This document shows positions 17,277 through 26,255 of a DNA stretch of 64,000 bases, in pieces. The notes under the pieces are model-generated. The model did no database searches and had not been told where the DNA came from. It saw only the letters and a program-made list of their open reading frames with translations. How positions within the stretch are numbered: position 1 is the stretch's first letter; every line of letters starts with the position of its first letter. The stretch is taken from positions 1,867,013-1,931,012 of the forward strand of contig NC_016630.1 in the NCBI RefSeq assembly GCF_000163895.2, written 5' to 3'. This DNA is from Filifactor alocis ATCC 35896. Lineage in GTDB: Bacteria > Bacillota > Clostridia > Peptostreptococcales > Filifactoraceae. A program made the translations under genes and the position numbers.

Positions 17277-17347
17277 CACATTTTGCAAAATTTCTGAAAA
17301 TATTTTTAGTTTTGCGGTATAAATTATCTGAAAATATTGTCTTTTCC

Positions 17348-17821
17348 TTAAAGCATCATCTCAATGACCTTTTTGATATCCTTCGGTTGTACACTCGGCG
17401 CAAACCTTTTGACCACATTTCCTTCTCTATCAATCAAAAATTTTGTAAAATTCCATTTAATTGCCTTCCCCAACAGTCCGCCCTTTTCATTCTTCAAAAA
17501 AGTGTACAGCGGCTCTTCATTTTCCCCGTTCACTTCTATCTTTGACATCATCGGGAATGTCACTCCGTAGTTCAGCTGACAAAAGCTCTTGATTTCATCA
17601 TTTGTTCCGGGATCCTGTGCCGCAAATTGATTGCAAGGAAATCCGATAATTTCCAACCCTTTCATATGACATTGACGATATAACTCTTCCAACGCTCCGA
17701 ACTGTGGCGTAAAACCGCATTTGCTCGCTGTATTTACAATCAAAATAATCTTACCTCTACATCGCTGCATATCAAATATATTTCCGTTTGAATCCTTTAC
17801 CTTAAAATCATAAATTGACAT
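17348..17821 (-). CDS. Glutathione peroxidase-family thiol peroxidase
   Basis: Peroxidase of 157 residues that reduces hydrogen peroxide and lipid hydroperoxides, in bacteria usually with thioredoxin. The catalytic set is visible: Cys in NTASKCGFT, Gln in FPCNQF, and Trp/Asn in WNFTKF. The peroxidatic residue is an ordinary cysteine codon rather than selenocysteine. Of two adjacent ATG codons (17824 and 17821) the second has better spacing from AAAGG. It shares an intergenic region with the divergent purine permease gene. It fits oxygen defence in an anaerobe. Confidence 0.93.
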   Translation of the reverse strand: MSIYDFKVKDSNGNIFDMQRCRGKIILIVNTASKCGFTPQFGALEELYRQCHMKGLEIIGFPCNQFAAQDPGTNDEIKSFCQLNYGVTFPMMSKIEVNGENEEPLYTFLKNEKGGLLGKAIKWNFTKFLIDREGNVVKRFAPSVQPKDIKKVIEMML

Positions 17822-17969
17822 CATAATACCTTTCTTACCGTATCGGTACATACTATTTCACAAAATATCCGGTTCAACAACTTTCATCAACCGTTTTCCT
17901 TCTCTTGTGTATGTGTACCCCAAAATAGATTGTATCAATCTGTTCCGTTACAAAACAAATATTATTTTT

Positions 17970-18078
17970 GAAAAATATTTGCATTTTATTCGGAATGATA
18001 TCAAAAATATCATTTCTTATTATTCGTAGTATATCGTATTTTAGTATGAAATAGTACTCAAAAATGCAAATATTTTTC
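17970..18078. repeat. Nested inverted-repeat element
   Basis: An 18-bp perfect inverted repeat (17970-17987 with 18061-18078, core ATTTGCATTTT) encloses 73 bp. Inside it, a second perfect repeat AATGATAT/ATATCATT lies at 17994-18014. The whole 109-bp segment could fold as a branched hairpin in RNA or be a small palindromic element. It sits in the gap between the divergent peroxidase and permease genes. Confidence 0.65.
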
Positions 18079-18161
18079 TGTTTCCTCTATACAGAATCCA
18101 AAAAATTGAGTATCATATAAATGCGTTTTTATTTTTATATTATTTTTTATAGGAGGAGTTT

Positions 18162-19469
18162 ATGGAAAACTTTTTTGAAAAATCCTTTCATCTAAAGGAA
18201 CATAACACCAACACAAAAACAGAGTTGGTTGCCGGTTTTACCACCTTTATGACAATGGCATATATTTTGGCAATCAATCCGAGCATCTTATCAGAAGCCG
18301 GAATGGATGCAGGTGCAGTATTTACCGCAACCGCGATTGCTTCTTTTGTCGGAACGGCAATCATGGCATTTTACGCAAACTATCCTTTCGCACTTGCACC
18401 CGGAATGGGACTCAACGCATTCTTTGCCTATTCCGTTGTTTTGGGAAAGGGACATAGTTGGCAATTTGCTTTAACAGCCGTATTTATCGAAGGACTTATT
18501 TTCATTTTATTAACTTTCACGAATGTTCGTGAAGCGATTGTAAACGGAATCCCAAAAACCGTAAAACAAGCCATCTCTGTCGGAATCGGTCTGTTTATCG
18601 CATTTATCGGATTAAGAGGTGCCAATATTGTTGTTCCCGGAGAGGGAATTCCGTTGGACTTAGGAGATATCACTTCTCCTGAAGCGATTGTTTGTTTCGT
18701 CGGACTTACCGTTACTGCCGTACTTCTTGTGAAACAAGTTCGCGGTGCGATTTTACTCGGTATCCTTATCAGTACCGTTGTAGGTATTTTCTTCGGAGTA
18801 ACTCAATTACCGGCAGGAGCGCCCATTTCAGCACCGCCTTCTATCAAACCGGTGTTTATGCAATTGGAATGGACCAATATTCTATCTGCAGATATGGTAA
18901 TTATTATGATTACTTTTCTCTTTGTCGATATGTTTGACACAATCGGAACATTGGTCGGTGTTTCCACCAAAGCGGGATTGGTAGACGAAAACGGAAACCT
19001 TCCTCATGTAAAAAAAGCCTTGTTTGCCGATGCAATCGGTACCACATTCGGCGCTTTGCTCGGTACCTCTACCGTAACAACTTATGTAGAGAGTGCATCC
19101 GGAGTTGCAGAAGGCGGAAGAACAGGACTTACTGCATTGACAACAGGCGTACTGTTCTTAGTTGCATTGTTGCTGTCTCCGATTTTCTTAATGATTCCGT
19201 CAGCTGCAACAGCACCGGCGCTTATCACAGTCGGACTTTTTATGATGAGTCCAATCAAAGAGATTGATTTAGATGACTTTACAGAAGCAGTTCCTGCATT
19301 CCTAACCATCTTGTTGATGCCGCTTGCTTATTCCATCGCACAAGGAATCGTATTCGGAATCATTTCATACGCATTACTGAAACTGTTGACAGGTCGCTAC
19401 AAAGAAGCATCCCCAATCCTATACATCCTTGCATTTTTATTCATCCTGAAAATTGCATTCCATGTATAG
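18162..19469 (+). CDS. NCS2/AzgA-type purine permease
   Basis: Proton-coupled importer of 435 residues for guanine, hypoxanthine or adenine. It shows the NCS2 pattern of about 13 hydrophobic segments: GFTTFMTMAYILAINP near the start, LAPGMGLNAFFAYSVV, FLFVDMFDTIGTLVGV and SASGVAEGGRTGLTA are hallmarks of the AzgA/PbuG/PbuO branch. AGGAGGAG precedes the ATG. No purine riboswitch was found upstream, although one is common before such genes; instead a nested inverted repeat occupies that interval. A terminator follows at 19491. Confidence 0.94.
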   Translation: MENFFEKSFHLKEHNTNTKTELVAGFTTFMTMAYILAINPSILSEAGMDAGAVFTATAIASFVGTAIMAFYANYPFALAPGMGLNAFFAYSVVLGKGHSWQFALTAVFIEGLIFILLTFTNVREAIVNGIPKTVKQAISVGIGLFIAFIGLRGANIVVPGEGIPLDLGDITSPEAIVCFVGLTVTAVLLVKQVRGAILLGILISTVVGIFFGVTQLPAGAPISAPPSIKPVFMQLEWTNILSADMVIIMITFLFVDMFDTIGTLVGVSTKAGLVDENGNLPHVKKALFADAIGTTFGALLGTSTVTTYVESASGVAEGGRTGLTALTTGVLFLVALLLSPIFLMIPSAATAPALITVGLFMMSPIKEIDLDDFTEAVPAFLTILLMPLAYSIAQGIVFGIISYALLKLLTGRYKEASPILYILAFLFILKIAFHV

Positions 19470-19490
19470 ATCATCAAATTTGACCGTTTC

Positions 19491-19526
19491 AAAAACTTCT
19501 TTCTATAAAAGGAAGAAGTTTTTTAT
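19491..19526 (+). terminator. Terminator after the purine permease
   Basis: AAAAACTTCTT and AAGAAGTTTTT flank an 11-nt loop and run into a T tract. Confidence 0.85.
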
Positions 19527-19706
19527 TACAAATATTCTTTACTACCGATATTTTTTATGACAAACGAAGTATCAATGCTATCACTTATCCGTTTCAATCA
19601 CAATACAACAGATAGTTTCCATATCAAAAATACCGCTTTTTCAAACGACATATATCAAAAATCATAGCTTCCGTTACCCTTCTTTGATTTCAGTAAACGG
19701 ATTCAA

Positions 19707-19735
19707 TTGCATATTATGGAATTAAATGTTATAAT
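19707..19735 (+). promoter_or_regulatory. Promoter of the iclR gene
   Basis: TTGCAT at 19707-19712 and TATAAT at 19730-19735 with a 17-bp spacer, 36 nt before the start codon. Confidence 0.75.
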
Positions 19736-19771
19736 TTATGACGGACAAAGCATAAGAAAAGAGGATGAACG

Positions 19772-20518
19772 ATGATTCAAAGCTTACAACGATCAATGGA
19801 ACTCTTGGAAACAATGGCAGTACCCGACAAGAGCTTTTCCGTTTCAGAGCTTTCTGAACGACTCAATCTGCCGCCCAGCACAATTCATCGAATTCTGAAA
19901 ACCTTTTGTGCCATGCAATATGTCACAAAAGACAACGTTGCACACCTTTACAAACTCGGTCCCGCACTTATCCTGCTCGGTAAGGCCGCAACACAGAACA
20001 TTCGTATGAACGATGCTGCCAAACCGATTTTGAAGACCTTATCGGAACAAACACAGGAAGATGCTTTTTTAATTATTCGAGTGGGGTACAAAGGCGTTGT
20101 CTATGACAAAGTCGAAGGACCCAACAATCTGAAAGTGGTAGAGCGGTTCGGTTCCGAAGTAGACCTTCATTGGGGTGCTTTACGCAAAGTTCTGTTAGCA
20201 TACCAAACAGAAGAGTTTATCCGAGAATATATCGAACACGGACTCACTCCGTCACCGTCATACGAATTCGATAAAAACACACTTTACGAAGAACTTCAAC
20301 AGATTCGAGAAGACGGCTATGCAGCTTCAAAAGGCAACTATATTGCAAACGGATACGGAGTCGGTGCTCCCGTCTTTGATTATCAAGGACAGGTTGTCGC
20401 ATCTATCGGAATTATTGCTCCTTCTTCCAAAATGAAAAAAGAAGTCATTAACCAAATGAAGAAAGCTGTATTGGATGCATCAAAAAATCTATCTCGTCAA
20501 CTCGGATATATAAAGTAA
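19772..20518 (+). CDS. IclR-family transcriptional regulator
   Basis: DNA-binding regulator of 248 residues with an N-terminal winged helix-turn-helix (SVSELSERLNLPPSTIHRIL, about residues 23-42) and a C-terminal GAF-like effector domain (DHW-type WGALRKVLLAY, then GYAASKGNYIANGYGVGAPVFD). IclR proteins respond to small metabolites and often control nearby catabolic genes; here no catabolic operon is adjacent and its target is unknown. The purine permease immediately upstream is a possible target by proximity only. AAAAGAGGATGAACG precedes the ATG. Confidence 0.93.
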   Translation: MIQSLQRSMELLETMAVPDKSFSVSELSERLNLPPSTIHRILKTFCAMQYVTKDNVAHLYKLGPALILLGKAATQNIRMNDAAKPILKTLSEQTQEDAFLIIRVGYKGVVYDKVEGPNNLKVVERFGSEVDLHWGALRKVLLAYQTEEFIREYIEHGLTPSPSYEFDKNTLYEELQQIREDGYAASKGNYIANGYGVGAPVFDYQGQVVASIGIIAPSSKMKKEVINQMKKAVLDASKNLSRQLGYIK

Positions 20519-20665
20519 TCTCTCGGGTAGAACAAGCAATATCCGAAAATTTCCGCAAAATAGGGAAGAATCAAAATAGAAACAGTTTATGTGTTTTCAT
20601 TTCGATATAAATATGGTATACTGATATCAGTGTGAAATATTTCAATATTTGGAGGTTGATGAAAA

Positions 20666-21259
20666 ATGAGTAACGTATGGGATTATGATGATTTTATTTT
20701 CAAAGGTGACGAATTAAAAGGGATGACAAAACAAGGGAAAGACAAAGTAAAGATAGACGGTCTTACAGATATGGTAATTCCTGAGTTAACTCCTGACGGA
20801 TTGCCTGTAAAAAGCATCGGAGAAAATGCATTCTACAGACGCAAATTAACTTCAGTTGTAATTCCTGCTACAGTTGAATACATAGGTTACGACGCTTTCG
20901 GCGTTTGTAATTTAACAGAAGTAGAGATTCCTGATGCAGTTCATACAATTGACGGATTCGCATTCTATCGTAACAAATTGAAAAAAGTAAAATTAAGCAA
21001 AAATGTAAAAACAATTGCACCAAGTGCTTTTGCTTTGAACGAATTGGAAAATATTGATTTACCTGAAGGATTAGAAGTAATCGACACTTCATCTTTCTAC
21101 AAAAATGCATTGACAGAAGTAAAAATTCCTTCAACTGTGAAAAAAATCAATATGTATGCATTCTTAAAAAACAATATCCATTCTGTAGATGTACCGAAAA
21201 CAGTAAAAGAATTACACCATGCGGCATTTGAGCCACACACATCTGTTACATTGGTATAA
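20666..21259 (+). CDS. Leucine-rich repeat (BspA-like, LRR_5) protein
   Basis: Protein of 197 residues made of about six repeats of roughly 23 residues, each with the pattern I-P-x-x-V-x-x-I-x-x-x-A-F (SVVIPATVEYIGYDAF, EVEIPDAVHTIDGFAF, KVKLSKNVKTIAPSAF, NIDLPEGLEVIDTSSF). This is the Treponema pallidum/BspA repeat class. Unlike most family members it has no signal peptide or wall anchor, so it is probably cytoplasmic or released by another route. AT-rich codons with A/T third positions suggest high expression. TTTGGAGG lies before the ATG, and an extended -10 (TGGTATACT, 20614-20622) lies 44 nt upstream. A strong terminator follows. Confidence 0.9.
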   Translation: MSNVWDYDDFIFKGDELKGMTKQGKDKVKIDGLTDMVIPELTPDGLPVKSIGENAFYRRKLTSVVIPATVEYIGYDAFGVCNLTEVEIPDAVHTIDGFAFYRNKLKKVKLSKNVKTIAPSAFALNELENIDLPEGLEVIDTSSFYKNALTEVKIPSTVKKINMYAFLKNNIHSVDVPKTVKELHHAAFEPHTSVTLV

Positions 21260-21275
21260 TCAGAAAAGATTATTC

Positions 21276-21306
21276 GTGGAGTGACCTGTTCACTCCACTT
21301 TTTTTA
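21276..21306 (+). terminator. Terminator after the LRR gene
   Basis: A perfect 9-bp stem GTGGAGTGA/TCACTCCAC with a 5-nt loop is followed by a long T run. Confidence 0.93.
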
Positions 21307-21468
21307 TGCCGAAAATTCAGATGAATAGAACAACATTGATTCCAAACATTCCATGCGGTTCAATCCGGCTTTTATATGATTTGATACGATACCCCGATGA
21401 AACGATTGAGCCAATCACTATGCTTTGGTCAGTATCATTTGTCAATCCAATGCTTTTATGCTATAATT

Positions 21469-21477
21469 ATCGAAATA
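21469..21477 (+). promoter_or_regulatory. Extended -10 promoter of glmS
   Basis: TGCTATAAT is a consensus -10 with the TGn extension; no good -35 lies at 17 bp. It is about 20 nt before the ribozyme cleavage site, the usual arrangement. Confidence 0.7.
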
Positions 21478-21491
21478 AAGAAAGAAAAACA

Positions 21492-21660
21492 AAAAAGCGC
21501 CTGAGCCTTTCCGACAAGAAAGGTTGACGAGGAATGGAATGATCGAGATATTCGGCGGATATTCCATAGGTATCACAGCCTTAGAACAACACAAAACACA
21601 GGAGTAATCTTGTGAACAAAACTTGTTCCGTGACTTTCTTTATATCACATTAAAAGAGGC
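21492..21660 (+). ncRNA. glmS ribozyme (GlcN6P-responsive)
   Basis: Self-cleaving RNA in the glmS leader that is activated by glucosamine-6-phosphate and lowers glmS mRNA when the product is abundant. The conserved pieces appear in order: AAAAAAGCGCC with the cleavage point between 21496 and 21497, GTTGACGAGGA (about 21533), ATCGAGATATTCGGCGGAT (about 21542), TCACAGCC (about 21573), and the P3/P4 region to about 21660. Position and pairing fit the known class. An unusually long A/G-rich stretch of about 215 nt then separates the ribozyme from the glmS start codon. Confidence 0.95.
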
Positions 21661-21876
21661 AAAGAAGAGCAAAAAACAACAAAAGAAGAATAACCAAAGA
21701 AAAGCGACAGATACAAGAGCAAACGACAAAAGAGAGACCAACCAAATACAGACACAAACCAAAAAACTCTCTTGATTCGTGACACCGTCACGAACATACT
21801 CTCCGTTCTCAAAGAGAGCGTTGCTTGCTGTCCAAGTTACAGCCCTTTCTTTGCGCAAAATTAAGGAGGTTTTACT

Positions 21877-23703
21877 ATGTGTGGAATCGTGGGATATATC
21901 GGAAAATCCGACGGACAAAAATTTGTATTAAACGGGTTGGAAAAATTGGAATATCGTGGGTATGACTCCTCCGGAATCGTAACCGTATCCGACAACCGAC
22001 TCCATTTGACAAAAAAGAAAGGTCGCTTGCAAGTCCTTCGTGACGAGTTGGAACAACATCCGCTGCGAGGACATCTTGCATTGGGACATACCCGCTGGGC
22101 AACCCACGGAGCGCCGTCCGATGTCAATGCACATCCTCATACAGACGAAAAAAGTGAGTTTGCCATTGTGCACAACGGAATCATCGAGAACTATATGGAA
22201 CTGAAACACGACCTGCAAGAAAAAGGACATCACTTCCTGTCCGATACCGATACCGAAGTCATCGCTCATCTTTTGGCAGAATACGATACGGGAAATCTGT
22301 TGGATACCGTATACGAAGTCAAAAAACACCTTCAAGGTGCATATGCGCTCGGCATCGTATCCAAAAACGAACCCGATACCCTTATCGCAGTAAGAAAAGA
22401 AAGTCCGTTGATTATCGGAGTCGGAAAAGAAGAAAACTTCATCGCATCCGATATTCCGGCAATCTTAGAACATACCAGAGATGTTTACTTTATCGAAAAC
22501 GGAGAAGTCGTTGTCCTAACCAAAGACAATGTAACCATCTTCGATGAAAACAGAAACCTTGTAACACGTGAAGTAAAACATATCGACTGGGATATGTCCG
22601 CTGCAACCAAAGCAGGCTATCCGCACTTTATGTTGAAAGAAATTCACGAACAGCCACAAGCCATTCGTGATACCGTCAAACACAGACTGCAACAAGACGG
22701 AACCGTTTCTCTCGGCGATGTAGCATGGACCAAAGAACTGCTGCAAGACATCCACAAAATCTATATCGTAGCTTGCGGAACCGCATACAATGCCGGCAGA
22801 GTCGGGAAAGTCGCATTAGAGCGATTGACAGGAATACCGGTAGAAACAGACCTTGCATCCGAATTCCGTTATCGTGATCCGTTTGTCAACGAACACACCC
22901 TGTTGATTTTGGTCAGTCAATCCGGAGAAACCGCAGACACTCTCGCAGCACTTCGTGAAGGAAAACGAAAAGGAGCGCGTATCTTCTCCGTTACCAATGT
23001 CATCGGCTCATCCATCGCAAGAGAATCCGACGATGTCTTCTACACATGGGCAGGGCCGGAAATCGCCGTTGCTTCCACCAAAGCATACACCACACAACTT
23101 GTTGCATTTTACCTGATTGCAATGAATATGGCACTTCTGCTCGGCAAAATGGAACGCAGCGAATATGACCGACTTCTCACAGAAATCCTTGCTCTATCGG
23201 ACAAAATCGAATTGATGTTGAAGAAAGAATCTAACATCAAACAAATTGCCGACAGCATCAAAGACAAAAACGCAGTCTTCTACTTGGGAAGAAATATGGA
23301 CTATAACAGCGCCATGGAAGGTGCTTTGAAACTAAAAGAAATATCCTATATTTTTACCGAAGCATTTGCCGCAGGAGAGTTAAAACACGGTACCATCGCA
23401 TTGATTGAAGAAGGTACCCCTGTTATCACCATCGCAACACAAACTGCGCTCTTAGACAAAACTTTCTCCAATATGCAAGAAGTCAAAGCAAGAGGTGCGC
23501 ATTTGATTGCATTCACAAGAGAATCCGCAACCACCATCTGCAACGAAGCAGATGTGACCGTTACCATTCCGGAATGTCCGGATTTGTTGATGCCCGTCGT
23601 AAGCATTGTTCCGGCACAGTTGCTTGCATATTACACCTCAGTCCTAAAAGGAAACGATGTGGATAAACCGAGAAACTTGGCAAAATCCGTTACAGTAGAA
23701 TAG
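21877..23703 (+). CDS. glmS: Glutamine-fructose-6-phosphate aminotransferase
   Basis: Enzyme of 608 residues making glucosamine-6-phosphate from fructose-6-phosphate and glutamine, the first step toward UDP-GlcNAc and peptidoglycan. The N-terminal nucleophile Cys2 (MCGIVGYIG), YRGYDSSGI and HTRWATHG mark the glutaminase domain (about 1-220); two SIS sugar-isomerase domains follow (SQSGETADT at about 350, then a second near 460-600), and the end KSVTVE is the conserved tail. AAGGAGG precedes the ATG. It is controlled by the upstream ribozyme. Third positions favour C and A. Confidence 0.98.
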   Translation: MCGIVGYIGKSDGQKFVLNGLEKLEYRGYDSSGIVTVSDNRLHLTKKKGRLQVLRDELEQHPLRGHLALGHTRWATHGAPSDVNAHPHTDEKSEFAIVHNGIIENYMELKHDLQEKGHHFLSDTDTEVIAHLLAEYDTGNLLDTVYEVKKHLQGAYALGIVSKNEPDTLIAVRKESPLIIGVGKEENFIASDIPAILEHTRDVYFIENGEVVVLTKDNVTIFDENRNLVTREVKHIDWDMSAATKAGYPHFMLKEIHEQPQAIRDTVKHRLQQDGTVSLGDVAWTKELLQDIHKIYIVACGTAYNAGRVGKVALERLTGIPVETDLASEFRYRDPFVNEHTLLILVSQSGETADTLAALREGKRKGARIFSVTNVIGSSIARESDDVFYTWAGPEIAVASTKAYTTQLVAFYLIAMNMALLLGKMERSEYDRLLTEILALSDKIELMLKKESNIKQIADSIKDKNAVFYLGRNMDYNSAMEGALKLKEISYIFTEAFAAGELKHGTIALIEEGTPVITIATQTALLDKTFSNMQEVKARGAHLIAFTRESATTICNEADVTVTIPECPDLLMPVVSIVPAQLLAYYTSVLKGNDVDKPRNLAKSVTVE

Positions 23704-23746
23704 TTTCGTCAAAACAAACCACAAATTATCCAAAGTTTTGCCACGA

Positions 23747-23776
23747 TTATTCACAAAAACTAAAAAGTTATGCACA
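23747..23776. other. Pair of DnaA-box matches
   Basis: TTATTCACA (23747-23755) and TTATGCACA (23768-23776) both fit the consensus TTATNCACA in the same orientation, 21 bp apart. Two one-mismatch copies follow inside the adjacent terminator stem. Confidence 0.55.
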
Positions 23777-23780
23777 AAAA

Positions 23781-23825
23781 AAGAAGACTTGTCCACAAAA
23801 ACAGTGGATAACTCTTCTTTTTTCT
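23781..23825 (+). terminator. Terminator after glmS, stem built of DnaA-box-like halves
   Basis: AAGAAGACTTGTCCAC (from 23781) pairs with GTGGATAACTCTTCTT (to 23819) around a 7-nt loop with one G-U pair and one C/C mismatch, then a T run. Its arms contain TTGTCCACA-like and TTATCCACT-like sequences. It also lies opposite the end of the leftward rloB gene. Confidence 0.85.
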
Positions 23826-23904
23826 CGTATATTCCAAAAAAATCTTCGATTTTCTTTCGAATGCACTCTATTTTTTCAATTCGTCTATTCTTTCAATCAA
23901 TTTT

Positions 23905-24840
23905 TCAAATTTTTCTATCATATAACTCTTCAACCAATAATCCTATATTAGAACCGACCTTATATTCCAGTTCCGATTCATCCTCACAAAATTTCTTTTC
24001 ATTTTTGATAGCTGTACAAACACAAGGAATCAGTTTTTCTACATTATAGCGATTCTTTTTATATCCCGGAAGTCTTATTTTCAACTCTTGCTCTATATAA
24101 CTGATTCCCTTAGAAACCTTGGGATTCTCAGATAATTTTTCTAAATCAAGAGCATCAATATCTTCAAAATGCAAAAGCAACCAAAATTCGAAGCACGGAT
24201 TTGTAACATAAAAATGATATTTTTGTTCCTTGCATACCGTCAGAACATTTTCATATTGAACTTTTGTAAAACTGTTCTTATCCCTATCCACAACAATACA
24301 CATCTTATCAAAACCCGGCTCAAACGAAATCTTCGACTCTATGATTTCTTCCTTCAACTCCGAAATCGTTGTCTCTATAGAACAACCGCCCAACTCTTCC
24401 ACAAGCAAGCAACATATTTTTTCAAATTCATTTGTTGTACCGGATAACAAAAAACCGTTCTCTTCTACTGCTCTTTTCAATCTTTTGAATATCATATTTC
24501 TAGGTAGAGGAGAAGACAATAACATATTCTTATCTATTAAAAAATCCATCATTTTATTCAAAATCGTTTCATAAGAAAGAAAACCGGTTTTTTCCTCTTG
24601 TAAAATACGAACCAAACTATCTACTAACTTTTTTGGATTACTCCAACCGGATTCACCAAAACTTCGCATAATCGGTACCATTTCTATCAAACGATTCTTC
24701 TTTCTACATTCATGAAACAACTGATTAAAATAGATAAGTTCCGTCTTCTCTCCTTCACAAACCAAAAAATATTTTTTATTTGGCTCACTGCTTTTGAGCG
24801 TCTTCGTTCTTTGTGTAAAATTTGATTTTGATTCACGCAT
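23905..24840 (-). CDS. RloB-family protein (AbiL-type defence partner)
   Basis: Protein of 311 residues with the RloB domain, a TOPRIM-like nuclease fold. Visible motifs are LVCEGEKTELIYF near residue 27 (the glutamate motif), VVDRDKNSF near 190 (the D-x-D motif) and NPCFEFWLLLHFED near 217. RloB is found next to an SMC-like AAA ATPase in restriction islands and in AbiL-type abortive-infection systems; the pair probably kills or arrests infected cells (family inference). Its ATG follows the rloA stop directly (TAG-ATG), so the two are coupled. The first 20 residues are basic. Confidence 0.88.
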   Translation of the reverse strand: MRESKSNFTQRTKTLKSSEPNKKYFLVCEGEKTELIYFNQLFHECRKKNRLIEMVPIMRSFGESGWSNPKKLVDSLVRILQEEKTGFLSYETILNKMMDFLIDKNMLLSSPLPRNMIFKRLKRAVEENGFLLSGTTNEFEKICCLLVEELGGCSIETTISELKEEIIESKISFEPGFDKMCIVVDRDKNSFTKVQYENVLTVCKEQKYHFYVTNPCFEFWLLLHFEDIDALDLEKLSENPKVSKGISYIEQELKIRLPGYKKNRYNVEKLIPCVCTAIKNEKKFCEDESELEYKVGSNIGLLVEELYDRKI

Positions 24841-26232
24841 CTACTCATCTCCCTTCAAGGGAAACATCAAATCAAACACAGGAACCCCTCCATACCTACC
24901 TTCCAAATATGCCTTATCTAATTTTTTATCAAATCTCTCATTGTACTCATCCAAAGAATACACTTCACTGGCACCATTTTCATCTTTGTTCACAAACCAA
25001 ACCTCATCTCTTCTAAACAATTCAAAATTTAACAATCTTGATTCATGAGTGGTAAAAATAAGCTGTACATTGCGTTTTTTTGCCAAATCCAAAAATATTT
25101 CCATAAAGCGATATGTCAACATTGGATGCAAACATCTGTCCAACTCATCAATAACATATGTCTTGTTCTCATTCACCAGCAAAATTTCCAGCAATTGCAA
25201 CAAGCGAATCGTTCCATCCGACTCTTCCGGCAAATTAAAAAAAACTCCCTTTGATTCATGCTCAAACCGAATTGTTTGGCATATAATTTCTTGATGTTCC
25301 ACCTTGAAAATATAAAAATCTCTTCCGGCACGAATAAAAAGACCGCCTTCTATGATTTCGCCTGATTGTAGGATAGAACTTATCCTTTCAATGTTTTCCT
25401 TAACATCTTCTTTCATTGGATCCGGCATCACTTCCAAAGCCTTCTCCAGTGGAATATTCTCAACCTTTACATCCCGAATTCCGGTATCGAAATATGAAAT
25501 CATCTTACATACAGTATCGATATCTTCACTTTTTGCTAAATATGAATAATTCGAAATCGGTTCATCTGGATAATTGATATCCAAACGCTTGTTTACCCAA
25601 TGATATAACTTCTGAAAAACCAAACTTTTCTTACTCTTAGATTCTTTGACTGAAGCATAAAATCCATCTTTATTTCGATTCATAATTTGCAAAAATAAAA
25701 TACTATAATCCGATTTGATATCTTCCATATATACAGTTAATTTTTTTATATCCGGACCATCAGTTAAATCCTTACCAAAGTCATACTTTCCCGATGGAAT
25801 ATCACGACTAAAAATTATTTTCTCTTTATCCTTACATAACTCTACAAGCCACTCTGAAACAAATTTACCTTGACTCAAAATAACCTCAAAACCATAAGCA
25901 TAATATTTGTCATCCAAACAAATTTCCATCTCAAAATAACTGGCTTGATTCTGATTCTCTTTTTTAATCTTGCAATACAACTCCGTATGTCCTTTTGGCA
26001 AGCCATACAACATTGTATGCTTCATAAATGACATAGCTTTCACAAAATTTGATTTTCCGGATGCGTTTGCCCCGTAAATAGCAGCTGTCTTTAACAGTTT
26101 CAATGTTCCGTCATCAAAAATACGGTCTCTTTTTCTGGAACCTTTTCCGGAAATCATAGAAAATTCTACACTTTTCCCCTCATCTGTTTGAAAAAAAGAT
26201 AAAAAGTTTCTCACATTAAATCTAATTAACAT
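24841..26232 (-). CDS. RloA-type AAA ATPase (AbiL-like defence)
   Basis: ABC/SMC-type ATPase of 463 residues. The Walker A loop AAIYGANASGKSNFVKA is near residue 50; the C-terminal part contains the D-loop region KTYVIDELDRCLHPMLT (Walker B-like with E) and the H-loop LIFTTHES. This is the AAA_15/AAA_21 arrangement of RloA and AbiLi. Such ATPases are thought to sense phage activity and control the partner nuclease. The start at 26232 (MLIRFNVRNF) is preferred because GGGAG lies 9 nt upstream; an ATG at 26241 is too close to it. A strong promoter lies upstream. A phage trigger cannot be deduced. Confidence 0.88.
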   Translation of the reverse strand: MLIRFNVRNFLSFFQTDEGKSVEFSMISGKGSRKRDRIFDDGTLKLLKTAAIYGANASGKSNFVKAMSFMKHTMLYGLPKGHTELYCKIKKENQNQASYFEMEICLDDKYYAYGFEVILSQGKFVSEWLVELCKDKEKIIFSRDIPSGKYDFGKDLTDGPDIKKLTVYMEDIKSDYSILFLQIMNRNKDGFYASVKESKSKKSLVFQKLYHWVNKRLDINYPDEPISNYSYLAKSEDIDTVCKMISYFDTGIRDVKVENIPLEKALEVMPDPMKEDVKENIERISSILQSGEIIEGGLFIRAGRDFYIFKVEHQEIICQTIRFEHESKGVFFNLPEESDGTIRLLQLLEILLVNENKTYVIDELDRCLHPMLTYRFMEIFLDLAKKRNVQLIFTTHESRLLNFELFRRDEVWFVNKDENGASEVYSLDEYNERFDKKLDKAYLEGRYGGVPVFDLMFPLKGDE

Positions 26233-26255
26233 AACTCTCATCTCCCTTCAACTCA

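Noticed and set aside
17880..18160. Purine riboswitch before the NCS2 permease
   Set aside because: The conserved purine-aptamer core is not present; only the nested inverted repeat is seen.
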